Shown here one piece after another: positions 1 to 12,700 of a stretch of DNA of 64,000 bases (positions are counted from its first letter, which is position 1; the number at the start of each line of letters is the position of its first letter). Source of the stretch: Brachypodium distachyon (Eukaryota > Streptophyta > Magnoliopsida > Poales > Poaceae); the NCBI RefSeq assembly GCF_000005505.3, contig NC_016133.3, positions 27,072,508 to 27,136,507 of the forward strand, written 5' to 3'. The notes under the pieces are model-generated. The model saw only the letters and a program-made list of their open reading frames with translations, did not search any database and had not been told where the DNA came from. The translations under genes and the position numbers were made by a program.

Positions 1-1227
1 AGGCGTACTGAGGCTGCAGGAAGGTAACAACCTGATTTTTGAAGTTCATTAGTTAAAAAGAGTAGATAAAATAAACGGATTTTTGAGGATTTGAAGCATG
101 GGTGTTTCAGATCTAGAAAAAAACCTGTACAACTTGGTTGGGTAGTATTACGTGTTCCTCGCGTTCAGCTGTATGCAAGTGTAGACAGAGGAGCGTTGGC
201 TCGTCATCCAGGATCATGCAGAGAAATGCGACTACGGCGTGGGCAGCGACAGCGACGGCGGCGGGCAACTTCGACTGAAGCGCTCCGGTGGATGGCGATC
301 CATTCTGGCTTGATGGGTTGGGCGACGGCCGACATCGCCAAACTTGGATGGCCGAGGGCGAAGGTGGCGGGGCAGCATCGCGAGCGGGGCTGGAGGGGGG
401 GGGGAGAGAGAGAGGGCTATGGAGATGAGTTGGGTGCGTCAATTAATTAGATCGGTGTTGGTTTCCGTGATGATACCGTCGCTTGCTTAAGAGTCAAACT
501 TCTCTCTTTCTTCTTTTAATACCATGCCACCTCACCAGAAAATCCAACATGGCAACTTAAGAGATTGTATAGCGTGTAGCATTGGGATGGGCCTGACGGA
601 GGAGTGCGCGGCAGAGCTGGGGCATGAATGTCTATAGTTCCCGGCGCGAAACCCACGGACTGCTAGACCGGAGCTGGTGCGGCGGGTCGGGGGGGGGGGG
701 GGGGAGCATGTGCATTGAAGGCTATGGAATTTTCAGGATGCAGCCAATGTTGCGCCAATCTTCCAAGACGGCGTTGACACCGGCATAGGCGCCCGGAGGG
801 CAGGATCTCCAAGATGAGCTCTTCATACATGTGAATAAGAGGTTGAGCAGGAGCGTGCGCAGGAATCGACAATGGGGATCCCACTCTACCTGCAGTTTGA
901 CCATTTGACGTCGGGCAAACCATCAAACCACAAAGTATCGCTCACGCAGTACAAAATTTGTACTAAATTACTACAAAATGAGCAATATTTTTTATGGATA
1001 GGAGAGAGTAGATTAAATCATCAAATTTGTTGGGAGGGGTGGGATCGGAGAGGGCGGTTTTACTAGTTTGTTAGAGCTTTTGAGTCCACTGTCCACAGAA
1101 ATTTTAGTTGTTTTGTATTTGCTACTCTCTTATTTCCAGTTTGTTAGGCGTATCTCGAAAATGCAGAAACAAAAAAAATTCGGTTTGTAACCACATTTGC
1201 TTTCAAAGTAGGTGGACATTAATACTG
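1..1227. other. Intergenic stretch, no gene recognised
   Basis: I see no coding signal here. The longest open frames (for example 91-450) are out of step with any known domain and have the composition of chance GC-rich frames. The only simple feature is a run of 16 G at 689-704. Confidence 0.6.
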
Positions 1228-1402
1228 TTGTGTTTGGTTTGCTGCCAAAAGGTATTATGTCAATTTTTTTGCCATTGACCAAAATTTGCCATCTGTTTGG
1301 AACTATTTGGCAAGCCGATGTCTTTTAGCGACAGTAGTACATTTTTTGACTAACCAAATTTTTGGTAGGCAAGTTTGGCCTCAAACCAAAACATCTACAC
1401 TA
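1228..1402. mobile_element. Small TIR element (MITE-like)
   Basis: The ends are imperfect inverted repeats of about 20 bp. The left end reads TGTTTGGTTTGCTGCCAAA and the reverse complement of the right end reads TGTTTTGGTTTGAGGCCAAA. The interior is AT-rich and non-coding. A length near 175 bp with a TTTGGTTTG core is typical of short non-autonomous DNA transposons. I could not define a target duplication, so the superfamily is open. Confidence 0.45.
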
Positions 1403-1891
1403 TTTTTTGTGTAATGTTGGTTTCCAATATGGAACCAATCAATATATGAATGAGAAGGTGGACACTCTTGTTACTCTAATATTTGGTCTATAACTTAAAT
1501 AGGTGTTCCTTGGTTATTAGAATTTTTAAAATGGGCCTAACAAACTAAAAAGGAAGGAGTAGTACATATAATTGGGAGAAGTGGCATGGCCAACATTTTA
1601 AGCTAGTGTGATCCAATTGACAGATTTTTTTTTTGCCTCAATAAACATGTAGAAATGTGTACTACATAATTTAAGTTGGCCTGCAAAAGTTCAAATTGGT
1701 TTTATCCTTTCATCCCACATAGATCTAGGAACTTGCATCTTTCTAGGCTTGTATTTTGGACTGAAATATAAGGGTGCGTAGGCCCGTAGTGAAATCCGAA
1801 CCACCCTGACACCCTCTAGCTATGGCGCTGGTTAAGAGGATGAGATATTCTACTCAGCTATTCATACATGTCAACACAACACTATAGCAAG

Positions 1892-1950
1892 TATTACCTC
1901 CGATCCATAATAAGTGTCTCAGACACTTATTATGGATCGGAGGGAGTATA
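1892..1950. mobile_element. Minimal Stowaway (Tc1/Mariner) MITE
   Basis: An almost perfect palindrome (arms 1897-1919 and 1921-1943, one central base) carries the grass Stowaway end CCTCCGATCCATAATAAGTG. It finishes in GGAGGGAGTA next to TA, the expected target site. The element is reduced to its two inverted repeats without any interior, about 55 bp in all. Confidence 0.75.
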
Positions 1951-2180
1951 ACTCAAGACCAGAGATACCAAAGTCCTTTACCCAAAATGGGTGCTAGCTG
2001 TCGGAGGTGCAAGGTAGGAAAAAAAAGGCCACTTACCCTATTGTTGGATCTCACTTAGCCGGACAATGTTGGAACCCAATCATTGCAACAAAAATGGGCA
2101 ACATTTTGTAGTGAGTATGTAACAACCCTAGTAAAAATCATTCAAAAATTGCAACATGTGAAACGCATTCATGCACCAAT

Positions 2181-2540
2181 ATTTTTTTTGAGCCTCGACT
2201 AAGGATACAAGTTGCACTATCTGAACGGGCGCACAAGCACACGTGCCACACCACACCCATGCACACCACAACTCACACCCCACCTGTGGGTCTAACAAGA
2301 TCTACAACCCATACACTACACCTCTTGAGAAACATCCGAAGCCTCCGACTCCGGAAACGTGGGAACGGCGGGCACGTCGTCCTCTCATGTGGCTTGTAGA
2401 CGTGTTGAGGCACCTGCAAATTTAAATGGGGGAAACACCCCCAGATGAGACATCCGTTGATCCCAGGGATCGAACCCGGGTGGGTGGTGTGGCCACTGCC
2501 ACAACCTACCACCGAGCCAAGGGCTCGTTCTCCATGCATG
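2181..2540 (-). mobile_element. tRNA-derived SINE with 10-bp target duplication
   Basis: On the minus strand the left end has pol III promoter-like boxes. An A-box-like TGGCTCGGTGGTAGG lies at 2505-2519 and a B-box GGGTTCGATCCC at 2466-2477. The opposite (3') end is a T-run on the plus strand (2182-2189), that is, an A-run on the element strand. The exact 10-mer ATGCACCAAT flanks it at 2171-2180 and 2541-2550 and is read as the target-site duplication. At about 360 bp it is longer than a typical grass Au-type SINE, so the 3' half may be a captured sequence. It is not a functional tRNA gene, because no cloverleaf can be drawn around the boxes. Confidence 0.65.
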
Positions 2541-3272
2541 ATGCACCAATTTTGTTTGTGCAGCATATTCCGCGTTGGTTACAAACCCTTATGAACATTG
2601 ATTGCAACGTAAAAACCAATGTATGCAACAACATAAAAGTGACTATGTAACATGAACATAACAGTTGCAACATATGCCCAAAATGATTGCAACATGTCGG
2701 ATATATGTGTATGCAACAAACAAGACAAATTTGCAACATGTCAAAAACAAGATATGCAGTCACCCAAACATCATTGACCTTTTACATCAACAATTTGCGA
2801 TGCCGACCTTGCCGTCTCAAGCTCGTCAATAACGAGCCCGACTCACCGGAGCTCCACTCAAGGGATATAATGAACGTAGAACCATCTACACTGGCTCCTA
2901 CATGTTTCGAGCTCACAGGTGTGGAGAACTCCGGCTGAGCTCCACCTCAATATATCTCCACTATGACCAATGCCAACTAGCTTTAATTGTGACCTTCATC
3001 TGGAGAAACGAAATTGATCTTCGTCCGACGATTTTGGTCAAATATGTGTATGGTACTTCTCTTCTGCTCCGTCAGATAGTTTAGGGAACGGCGATTGCAT
3101 CGTCATTTAACGTGCGTCGGACACAAAAGCTAGACATTTCAGAGGAGATATCATGGGACACGTAGCACGCCCCACAAGGAGCCTAGCTGTATCGCATTCC
3201 CAAATGATAGGCTGGTTGCTGCCATGTGTCACTGTTGGACATTTGTTTTTTTTTGGAAGGTGTTGGACGTTT

Positions 3273-4321
3273 TTTTTGTTTGTAAAAGGGAGAATATATA
3301 TTAGAAGTAGAAGAAGATTACAAAGCTCACAACTTGCAACATACAGATGCATACACCAGATTAAACAAGAGGCTAAAACTACGGCTAAGAGTTGCTGAAG
3401 ACTTCGGTAGAAGCCCTGCTTGTCCGGGGGAGACATCCGGGGTAAAGCAGCTGACCCCGAATTGATGCTAGTCAGTTGATGCCCCGCTGGTGGCTTGACG
3501 GACGGTCCTTCTGACTTGTGCATAGGAGGTAGAAGGTTGAGCTGTAGATTTCCAAGACACTTCACCGAACATAACCTGAATATGCCAAGTTTGCCACATC
3601 TGGGGCTCGGCGACGAGCGCTTTCCCATCTGCCCTTGGCGAGCAGCCCGAGCAACCTCAGCGCAATCCAAGCGCAGCCAATAGCTGTAAAGCCAAAAGAA
3701 CAAGATATGTGTATGGAAAATCTGACGTGGAAGAAGTCGCCCAAAGATCTGAAAAGCAGCACTGGAGAGATGTAATTGGGAGCCAAATCAGGGGAAAAAA
3801 CATCTCAGAGTTCAATTCACAAACGCCACCACGGCAGCTTGCAGGAGAGTGAAAATGAGAGATTAATTCCCCACGATTCAGGCATCCAGGAGGACCTCCT
3901 GGACGGAGAAGGTCGACGCAACTGCCTTCTCTCGGCTCACCACCGCGGCAGCTCGTGGAGAAGGCAGGGAGAAGAAAGAAGGGAGAAAAGAAAACACCAG
4001 ATCCGACCACGAGGAGAACACAGAAGACAGCCAAGCGAAGGAAAACCACCGCCGGCCGCCAGATCCGAGCACTCCAGGCGGCCATGGACGAAGCGGCAGG
4101 ACGCCAACAGAACCCCTAAGGCTGCTTATTTAGTTACTACAACGGAGCTACCTAGACTACTGCTATCAGGACCGGAGGGCCCCCTCCCCCTGGCCTCTCC
4201 GGCCGGCAAGGCCGCCGGAGCCGGGAGGGAGAAGGGCCGACAAGGCACTTCCGGAGAAACGCGAGAGAAGAGCGGTGGGGTGGATGAGTTTCGTTCCACT
4301 GCCAGATTGGGTTGATCCAAC
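3273..4321 (-). mobile_element. Retroposed LINE-like insertion with 12-bp target duplication
   Basis: TGTTGGACGTTT occurs at 3261-3272 and again at 4322-4333, flanking a 1.05-kb block that begins with a T-rich tract on the plus strand. On the minus strand it therefore ends in an A-rich tail. The minus-strand 5' part is GC-rich and proline/serine-coding in several frames, as in LINE 5' regions. No reverse transcriptase motif is present, so it would be an internally deleted or non-autonomous copy. The open frames inside (for example 3776-4315 on + and 3657-4085 on -) match no family I know and are not called as genes. Confidence 0.5.
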
Positions 4322-4333
4322 TGTTGGACGTTT

Positions 4334-5529
4334 GTTACCGTGGAGGTTCAAGGTTCAAGCTTTGAGGGACGTACGGTCTGCTGCTAGCTGCCGGTATTGG
4401 ATGTAACTGACTATACATCGAAACATACGTACTCTCTTCCAAAGTTCCAAATGAAGCAGATTTTTTTTTAGGGGTAAGTGAAGCAGATAACAGGCCGCTC
4501 ATACAGTAGCCAAGTCTGTATAAACTCTAGGTCCTCCGAAATTTTATTGCCACAGCCTCGTAATAAAGGTTGCACGAGTTTACCAACAAGGATACCTACG
4601 TGTGGAACCTTGACCTGTGAAAAATCACCCTGGAGGCCTGCAAACCGCCCGAACAGTCTGGTCTGCGAGCCACACCAATAAATACGGGCATACGTAGTCG
4701 CGACTAGCGGGTAACCGTCCGGCCGAACCTGGCCGATCGATCGACCAGAGCCGAGCAGTAAGACTTTTGGCGCGCATCCAATTACGACCCCCTCTGCTGC
4801 TGTCGCTTTTTGGTACTCGGACAGTCGTACGTAGCCATCCCTCCATTACTTGAAGGAACACAGCGGTCGGCACCGGTAAAAATTCCACGCGTATAGAGGG
4901 TCGTACAAGGTTAATTGATTGGACTCGCTTTGTCTTCCAAAATCCTGTTTCCGTACGTATACACTGTTACCGTCTATTAATTGAGGTGGCGACCGCGAGG
5001 GCGACACTGCAGGTCTCTTATTTCATCTCTTTGCCCTCCTTTCTCGTTTGATCATGGGAGGGATTTTTCTCATTATTATCATTATGCCAAGTAGTAGTAG
5101 TATTGTGTAGGGCCAACTTCATTGCATCCATTCTGTTTTCCCTTGTGTTTTTCTTGAATTGAGCAGGACCAGCTTAAGTAGCTAGGAATGGCTGGTCACG
5201 GCACGGGACCGTGTACGTCCTACTACATCTATCTATCCTGATCTTCTACTTACACCAAAGCATGCAGTAATTAGGGTCACATCCTGTCTTGAACTGGCAA
5301 GTTGCAATCGAGAGAGATGTGCTAAGGTAGCGTGAGAATTTACTCGTTTAAGCGTACGAACGAGCAGAGTACTGCAATTAGGATTAGCCAGTCTAGCTAA
5401 GGTACATTGCACAGTGCACACACGCATATAGTAGTGTACCACAATGCCCCTACCGCTCACCAACCAACCATATAGTTTCACCACCACGGCGCAAACACCA
5501 GCACCGTCACGCCTTGAGTCACATGCAGC
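4334..5529. other. Intergenic region and upstream region of the acyltransferase gene
   Basis: I see no gene. The stretch is mixed AT/GC sequence upstream of the TATA box at 5530. No transposon ends are recognised in it. Confidence 0.5.
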
Positions 5530-5537
5530 TATATAAA
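5530..5537 (+). promoter_or_regulatory. TATA box of the acyltransferase gene
   Basis: TATATAAA lies 62 bp upstream of the start codon at 5599, in the sequence CAGCTATATAAACCCTGCG. This leaves room for a 5' leader of about 30 nt. It is the only good TATA motif close to the gene. Confidence 0.65.
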
Positions 5538-5598
5538 CCCTGCGCGCGCCACAGTTAGCAGCATACTCAACCAAACTCAACACAAGACACGACTACAT

Positions 5599-8500
5599 AT
5601 GATGGAGTCCGTGGTAGCGGCCGCGGCTGCCGGAATCGAGCCGTTCCCAGCGGTGGACAAGTGCAACGCGTCGGCCCGCGGCGGGCACTCAGTGGCCGCG
5701 GACCTCGACGGGACGCTCCTCCGTTCCCGGAGCGCCTTCCCGTACTACGCGCTCGTGGCCTTCGAGGCCGGCGGCTGGCCCCGGCTCCTCCTCCTGCTCC
5801 TCCTGTCCCCGCTCGCCGCGCTGCTGGACCTCGCGTTCGCGTCCGAGTCCTGGTCAACCCGGGTGCTCGTGTTCGCGGCCACGGCGGGCGTCCGCGTGTC
5901 GGCGGTCGAGTCCGCGGCGCGCGCCGTGCTGCCCAGGTTTTACGCGGCCGACGTGCACCCGGGCGCGCTTCGCGTGTTCTCGGCGTGCTCGGGCCGGCGG
6001 GTCGTGCTCACGTCCACTCCCCGGGTCATGGCGGAGCCGTTCCTCAAGGACTGCCTCGGCGCCGACGACGTGGCCGGCACCGAGCTGGCCACGTGGTGTG
6101 GGCGCGCCACGGGGCTCGTCGACACGACGCGCTGCGGCGGCATGCTGATCGGGCGGCGCAAGGCCGAGGCGCTGCGCGAGATGTTCGGCGGGGACGAGGG
6201 AGACGCGCCGGACGTCGGCCTCGGCGACCGCCGATCCGACTACCCGTTCATGTGCCTCTGCAAGGTTAGTTTAGTTATATTAGCAATACTCTAGCATCGC
6301 TTCTGCAGTCAATTGACGACCTTCAATTCTTTGTGCCGTACGGCCCTACTTAAATTAGAACCATAACAACATTCCATCTACTGCTAGTACTCCAATTAAG
6401 GCCGATCATATTTAATTATCGTACGTATGTATGTGATTCATTATATGCATGTACCCTGTATCATGTTATTTTTAGATAAATACCCTGTATCATGTTGTTG
6501 GTTCTTGTTTAGGAAACAAACATGTACTACTACTCATCTTCATTACTTACTGGAGTAGTTATGCCTTGTTCCATTTTCCACGAGAAAACAAAATGTTGGG
6601 CGTGTTTGAAATGTACAAGTAGCTAGCGACGAGATTCTCGCATACGTGTTGCAAACAGAACCTTATACGAGTACATGTATAGTATTACCATTTTCTCAGT
6701 TTGGCATATACTCCTGTTTCGAAATTAATTAAGCCGGGTGCGAAGGACAGGCCAGGAAGCAGCTACTGGTATGCAAAGCACCACACGCATTGTCTGCTGT
6801 ACCAGAGTGCGAAGCGAGTCCATGCGGTACGGCATATTGCATCGCGTCACGCATGTGTAGTATACGGTGTCAGCTCCATCTATAAACTCTGCATGTGCGA
6901 CAATCAATTCAAGGTCACTGTGTGTACAACACACTGGCGCTAGGGCCCGGGGGGAAATGGTCCATATCATCCGTGCACTTTAAAACCGAAAAACTTTGTA
7001 TGCAGACCCTCTCGTTAGGCCTACCGCCTACCTGTTCGTTGGCTGCATTTACATAGACCCTCTCGCCACTAATTAATAGGTAATGATACTACCAAAAAGC
7101 CTTAATTAAACCGTCTCAATGGTGTTAAGCCTGTGTCATGCACTTATCTATGCCCCAAGCCTGTGCACATTGTTAGAACTAAGTAACCCCAGGAGGCAAG
7201 ACAGATACAGAGATAAAACAATAGCAGCAGCAACCAACTGCCACTATTACACGGCCGCTAAGATTACACGCAAACAGTAAAGGTTGGTTGGGTCACGATT
7301 TCGCCCCCGTACCCACTGTTTTATGAGCGTGCTGGTTAAGGCCCGACACGGCATTCCCTTCCTGCCCCTACCTACGCTACGCACATTGATTTGATTGATT
7401 AAAAGCTGTGTCACACACACACAAAAAGAAGAAGCTGTAGCACAAAATGGACGGAAAGAAACCCACAGCCCGGCGCCAATCAATTACATTTACACGTCCA
7501 GCGTTCCCGGTAGGTCGGTAGGTAGAGGGGTACCTTAATTTACTATACTCCCTGTGCCAGTGATTATGGACTGACAGTTAGTTTGCTGAATTGGAACACG
7601 GAAAGAGATTCTAGATAAAAACGAACAAGATACAGTTAGGACACACACACACGCGGTGAGACAGCTACTCGCATGTGCATTCTTTTAGGTGAACCTATTT
7701 GGGTAAAAAAGCAAAAATTGAAGCAGAAGACCGGTAGCTAGTGCATGCTCACGGGTCACAGCATTAACTATAATATTTTTTTGTTGGATATTTGGGAGGA
7801 TCGATTTGGTTGCGAGAATTCCTGTACTGCTTGTTCCAAATGGGGTCATCCCGAATTGCGCAACATGATTGGCGATAACATAGCTAGCTAGATGGTGTTT
7901 GTTAGTATAAAGGCAAAAAAATCAAATCCAAAATTGTGCTACTACGAGAAAAAAAAAAGAAAAAGAAAAAGTCTACGGCCGGCTTATCGGTGGCCACTGG
8001 GCAGGCAGCATGGCGAGCTATCGCGGTACGAGTCGTTAATGCGACTTAATTAGTGCGTACTGTCAATCAATGAATTGTTTTAATTGTGCGATTAAATGAG
8101 ATGGTGACGGGCGCCGCTGGACGTGCATTGCAGGAGGCGTACATCGTCCCGTCGGCGCCGGTGGAGGCCGTGAGCATGGACCAGCTGCCTCGTCCGGTCA
8201 TCTTCCACGACGGCCGCCTGGCGCTCCGGCCGACGCCGCTGGCCGCGCTGCTCGTGGTGCTGTGGTTCCCCGCGGGGCTGGTGCTGGCGTGCCTCCGCAT
8301 CGCCGCGGGCGCGCTGCTGCCCATGCACTGGGTCTACTACGCGTTCTGGGCGCTGGGCGTGCGCGTGGTGGTGAGGGGCAGCCCACCGCCGCGGGCCCAC
8401 AGTGCGTCGGGCCGCAAGGGGGTGCTCTTCGCGTGCTCGCACCGCACGCTGCTGGACCCGATCTTCCTGTCCGTGGCGCTGGGCCGGCCCGTTGCCGCCG

Positions 8501-9009
8501 TGACGTACTCGCTGTCCAGGCTCTCGGAGATGCTGTCGCCGATCCGGACCGTGCGGCTGAGCCGCGACCGCGCCACGGACGCCGCCATGATCAGCAAGCT
8601 CCTGGAGGAAGGCGACCTGGCCATCTGCCCCGAGGGCACCACGTCCAGGGAGCCCTTCCTGCTGCGCTTCTCCGCGCTCTTCGCCGAGCTCACGGACGAG
8701 GTGGTGCCCGTGGCTATGGAGAGCCGGATGGGCATGTTCCATGGTACCACGGCCAGGGGGTGGAAAGGGATGGACCCATTCTACTTCTTCATGAACCCAA
8801 GCCCCGTGTACACCGTCAACTTCTTGAGCAAGCTGCCGGCGGAGCTCACCTGCGGAGGCGGCGGGAAGCCCAGCCACGAGGTGGCCAACTACATCCAGAG
8901 GCTCATCGCCGCCACGCTCTCCTACCAGTGCACCAGCCTCACCAGGAAGGACAAGTACAGGGCCCTCGCTGGCAACGACGGCATCGTCGCCGTCAAAAAA
9001 CCTCGCTAA
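5599..9009 (+). CDS. GPAT: Glycerol-3-phosphate acyltransferase, cutin/suberin type
   Basis: Exons are 5599-6264 and 8134-9009, joined by a phase-0 intron (AAG|GTTAGT and TTGCAG|GAG), giving 513 aa; a second ATG follows directly at 5602. The N-terminal half is a HAD-like phosphatase domain with motif I DLDGT (residues 35-39) and motif III GDRRSD (209-214). The C-terminal half is a PlsC-type acyltransferase. It has SHRTLLDP (His325, Asp330) as the catalytic HX4D block, [12 protein letters not shown] (357-368), CPEGTT (387-392) and VPVA (413-416). Hydrophobic segments near 55-80 and 255-285 suggest membrane association with the ER. Plant enzymes of this family acylate the sn-2 position of glycerol-3-phosphate with oxidised acyl groups for cutin or suberin. 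Intact phosphatase motifs imply a 2-monoacylglycerol product, as in the Arabidopsis GPAT4/6/8 group. The acyltransferase block ([11 protein letters not shown]) looks more like the GPAT5/7 group, so the paralogue is not assigned. Confidence 0.93.
6265..8133 (+). other. Single intron of the acyltransferase gene
   Basis: The intron is 1,869 bp, begins GTTAGT and ends TTGCAG. It holds short CA microsatellites (near 7409 and 7641) and A-rich tracts but no recognisable transposon or second gene. It sits at the boundary between the phosphatase and acyltransferase halves, after the Cys-Lys that follows motif III. Confidence 0.85.
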
Positions 9010-9730
9010 ATACTGTGCTGGAGCACTTTGTTACTTACCATCCATATTTAATTGTTTGATTTGTGCTTGTATTGATGTGCATATCATGCATTGCCAGTAA
9101 TTAGTCCCTCCTCTTGATTGCTCGCTCCACTCTCGACCTTCTTCTCTGATGACTTGTACCAGCTGGGAGTTGAATGCAATTTTACTACAGTAGCACTACA
9201 CAAGTTAAGGAGAGATGGGAACTGGATGGGGACAGGAAATTATTCTAGCTCGTGTCAGCAACGTGCAGGCAACCTGCCTGCAGGCAACAGCTCAGGACAT
9301 AAAAGCACAGTTATTCGGTTTGGTAGATTCCTTCCGACCCAGCAAACGAACAGCTCAACACATAAAAACGGCAACAAACAGATGAGATGAGATCATTTTC
9401 TATTAATTTTCGTGACACCATCTTGTATTCTTGTTTCCACTAGAAGAAGATAGTGTATCGTTGAGTTCCTCCAAGACGACTAGTCTAACCCAAGAGAACA
9501 AGATTGCACAATCCGTCGTCATTGATTTGATTGCTCAACTAAAACGGGTAATTGGACAAAGACAGAAATGTTTTTCTACCAAGAAAGGTTATCACAACAA
9601 TAGATGATAGATCTTACATTTCAGTTCCTTCCAGGTCACACATGCTATCTATTGCGCGCTCTCATATACACACAAGAATTTATCCATGCCGTGCTGCGTA
9701 TCAGGACGGTGTGTGGATTAATTGATAAAC
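9010..9730. other. Convergent intergenic region
   Basis: This 721-bp stretch lies between the stop codons of two convergent genes, so it contains both 3' UTRs. No other coding or transposon signal is visible. Confidence 0.6.
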
Positions 9731-12700
9731 TTACTGTGCGCATAAGTTGCAGCTCTTCCGGCAGAAGCCAGGTGCTTCCTTTGTGCCCACCATGTAGTTG
9801 GGGTTCTTGGCGCACTCCCCAACCGCCGCCCACTGCGCGCAGAGGACGTTCTCGTCCTCACACCCGTCACCGGAAGCTCCCTGCTTGCCGGGGTTTTCGA
9901 AGGACCTCACATGGATCCATTTCGTCGCGGACCACTTCTGGCCTTCAATGACAGGGCAGCTTCCATGCAAGCTGTCAGGGTCTGTCGTTGCGTCAGGGTG
10001 GAGGCTGAAGAACAGCAGTGCGTCCCCTTTCATAGGCTTTACTGCACAAGACAACCAACATTTAAGTTTAACAAACGGTGTGAACTGTCATTGTATCGGC
10101 TGCCAGTAAGATCTGCAAAATTAGAAAGCCTGTTGAACAACTAAGCTTTATTGCCCTATCAAACGAAAGGGGGCTACAGAGGTAATGTTCCATTCTCAAG
10201 TGAAAAAGATCTCAAAAGTACTTAATATCTCTAGAACCTGTCCATTATACCTGCATATCCATTTTTAGCACATTCAGAGGCTGTCTCATCCTTGTGCTGT
10301 GTTAACTTCCCCTGCAGAGTATCTGAATTAGCGTATGGAAAACCTAAATTAGGAAGGAAAGGGCAAGCAAATTTACCTCTGCATTGGGGAAGATGGTCTC
10401 TCCACCCTTCTCAACATTAGATAGATACATGAGCACCGTCGCGATTCGATGCCCCCCAAGGGCTTGGTTGTTTTTGTCATGGAAGTAATCATAGTGTGGC
10501 TCATACTTCTCTCCATTCTTATAATGTAATATTTGAATGGATTCACCATTCTCTGAGCATGGGCAGAAATAACAGTTTTGAGTAATGAAAAATTAGAAAA
10601 ATGTAAGGTGTGATTGTAAAGTTCAATTAAGGTTACCTGATGGAAGGAATGTCCAAGCAGCAATTCTCTCCTCTATTCTTGCTACTACTTCATCCTGCAA
10701 AAGAAATAGTTTAGCTAGATACTAGTGTTACATTTGTACTCTGTACAGAGGTAATTACCACAAGACATGCCTTATGTAGTGATCTACTATTTTCATATGT
10801 GTCATGGCACCACAGATATAAATACATATGCTAACAAGCAAGATAGCTTATTGGTCCAATTGATTCAAAAGAAAACTGGTATGGACTTTTGTACAGAAAA
10901 GAAGCTCCACCACGTGTGTTTGTGCGCACGCATATTTGCAGTACTCAACATGAACCAACATGTCAACACTCAGGTTCAACTGGCAACTCACAGTTACAGG
11001 CGTCAGAATTACCGCATTGAAGCCCCATATGGCCAATATGATTCATCAGTCAATGCAACTGGTAGTTAATACAATTCAATACAACAGTGCCAATTTATCC
11101 AGAGCTTCTCCCTTTTCTTCGGTTAAACAAGAGTCCGTTTTGTTCAGACAGAAGTGTTTAATTTAGATGATGTTTTTTCTGTGGTGTGTCTTCTTGAAAG
11201 ATTCATCCAATGGAATCTCAACTCCCTTCTCTCTTTTATCCCATTCTATTTAAATATGATGTAGATCTAATTCTTAAAGAAAGAACACGTCAACAAGGAT
11301 TAATCTACAAGATTACAACAGAGAGATGAAATTGCTAACTAGACATAGACAACAAAGTCAAACATGGTGCTCATAGGCAGGAAAGAGGGGGAGCAGTTAA
11401 ATCCTAAACACAAGGAGAACAATAGGATTACGATTCGAATATTGTTCTGCAGCACCATAATTCTGTGCACACAAATCAGGTGAAACATCAGGGTTAATCA
11501 TGGCTGCACAGTATACCGCTCAGGGCAAAACCCAAGGATTTAGAGGCCCGGTGCGAAATCTAGTAGCATGCCCTCAGTATCACAAAAGCTAACTATGAGA
11601 ACATCTTATCTAAAAGCTAACTATGAGAACATTTTATTAAATATATCATCATCGTATTTCAATTTTTTGAAGAAATACATCTTATCTAAAATAAATCTAC
11701 AAAATTTGAGATAATATTTACTTGAGCAAAAGCATGTCATGTCATCATTCTAGCATTTCTTGACACAAAATCTTCAATTACTCTGTCAATGGTAAGAAAG
11801 AAACCTTCTCCAAAATATTATTTTCAATTGTTCTCACAGCTCACTTAGTTGGCGAGTGGATGTATAATTCCACCACCTGGTTTCAAATCCCCACAGATGT
11901 GAATTTAGGTTCCTTATATTGTAGAGGTTTTCCTTACAGTATCATTCAACAAAAATTCCTGCCATAGGTAGCCAATCCACTAAGCCTTTTTTCTGTCACT
12001 GTAGAATCGTTCTTCCATTTCAGTTTAGAGAAACACCCAATAAACAGACGAGGGATTGCGAGTGGAGCGTACCTATTCATTGCCAACAACAAATTTATTT
12101 TGGAAACATGTAAAGAAATTAATTAGCAAGAGTAACTAGGAGCCGAAAAATGGGAGGTGTGAGTGATGTGGAGTCTGTGGAGTGTGGAGTTGTTTCCGTG
12201 GGCACTGCTCAGAACTTCAAGTAGTAAACAGCGAAAACTTTCCTATTGGCTAATGGGTTAACGCTTTGATCATTAATGAGTAAACTTTGAGTAGCAAATA
12301 CTAGTATTACTACTTGATGAAAAAAATGGGGGGCCCTACTAATTTGGGGCCCTGTGCAGGAGGTGCACGTCTTGTGAAGGCCCCCGATACCGGCCTGATA
12401 CCATATAAAAACAATATCTACACAACAACACACAATGTTGGTCCTGCCAACGTGAATCTAGAGGAGAGAAAGAAATTGCTAGCCTACTCCAGAAGACCAC
12501 AAATTAAATGACCTCAAAACAAATAAGCCAAATAATTGGTTCTAATCCATAATGGCATAATAATCCATGTAGTGATCAACAGAACTTATGAAGGGGAAAC
12601 CTAGTAAAAAATATCATATCGAATCGAGATAAGGGATAAAATTTGTGCTGGACTAATTTCAGTTAAACCCATGATATATAGGGAAATCTGCCAACTGCTC

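Noticed and set aside
2466..2519. Possible tRNA gene because of A and B boxes
   Set aside because: No acceptor stem or anticodon arm can be drawn, and flanking duplications and an A-tail show a SINE.
3776..4315. 179-codon open frame
   Set aside because: It lies inside the retroposed unit, in the sense opposite to the likely transcript, and has no recognisable domain.
5661..6269. 202-codon plus-strand frame overlapping the first acyltransferase exon
   Set aside because: It is an out-of-phase shadow, rich in Arg/Ala/Pro, of the real frame that carries DLDGT and GDRRSD.
8092..8877. Long minus-strand open frame of 261 codons within the acyltransferase exon 2
   Set aside because: It is the antisense shadow of a GC-rich exon with strongly biased third positions. 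It shows no domain.
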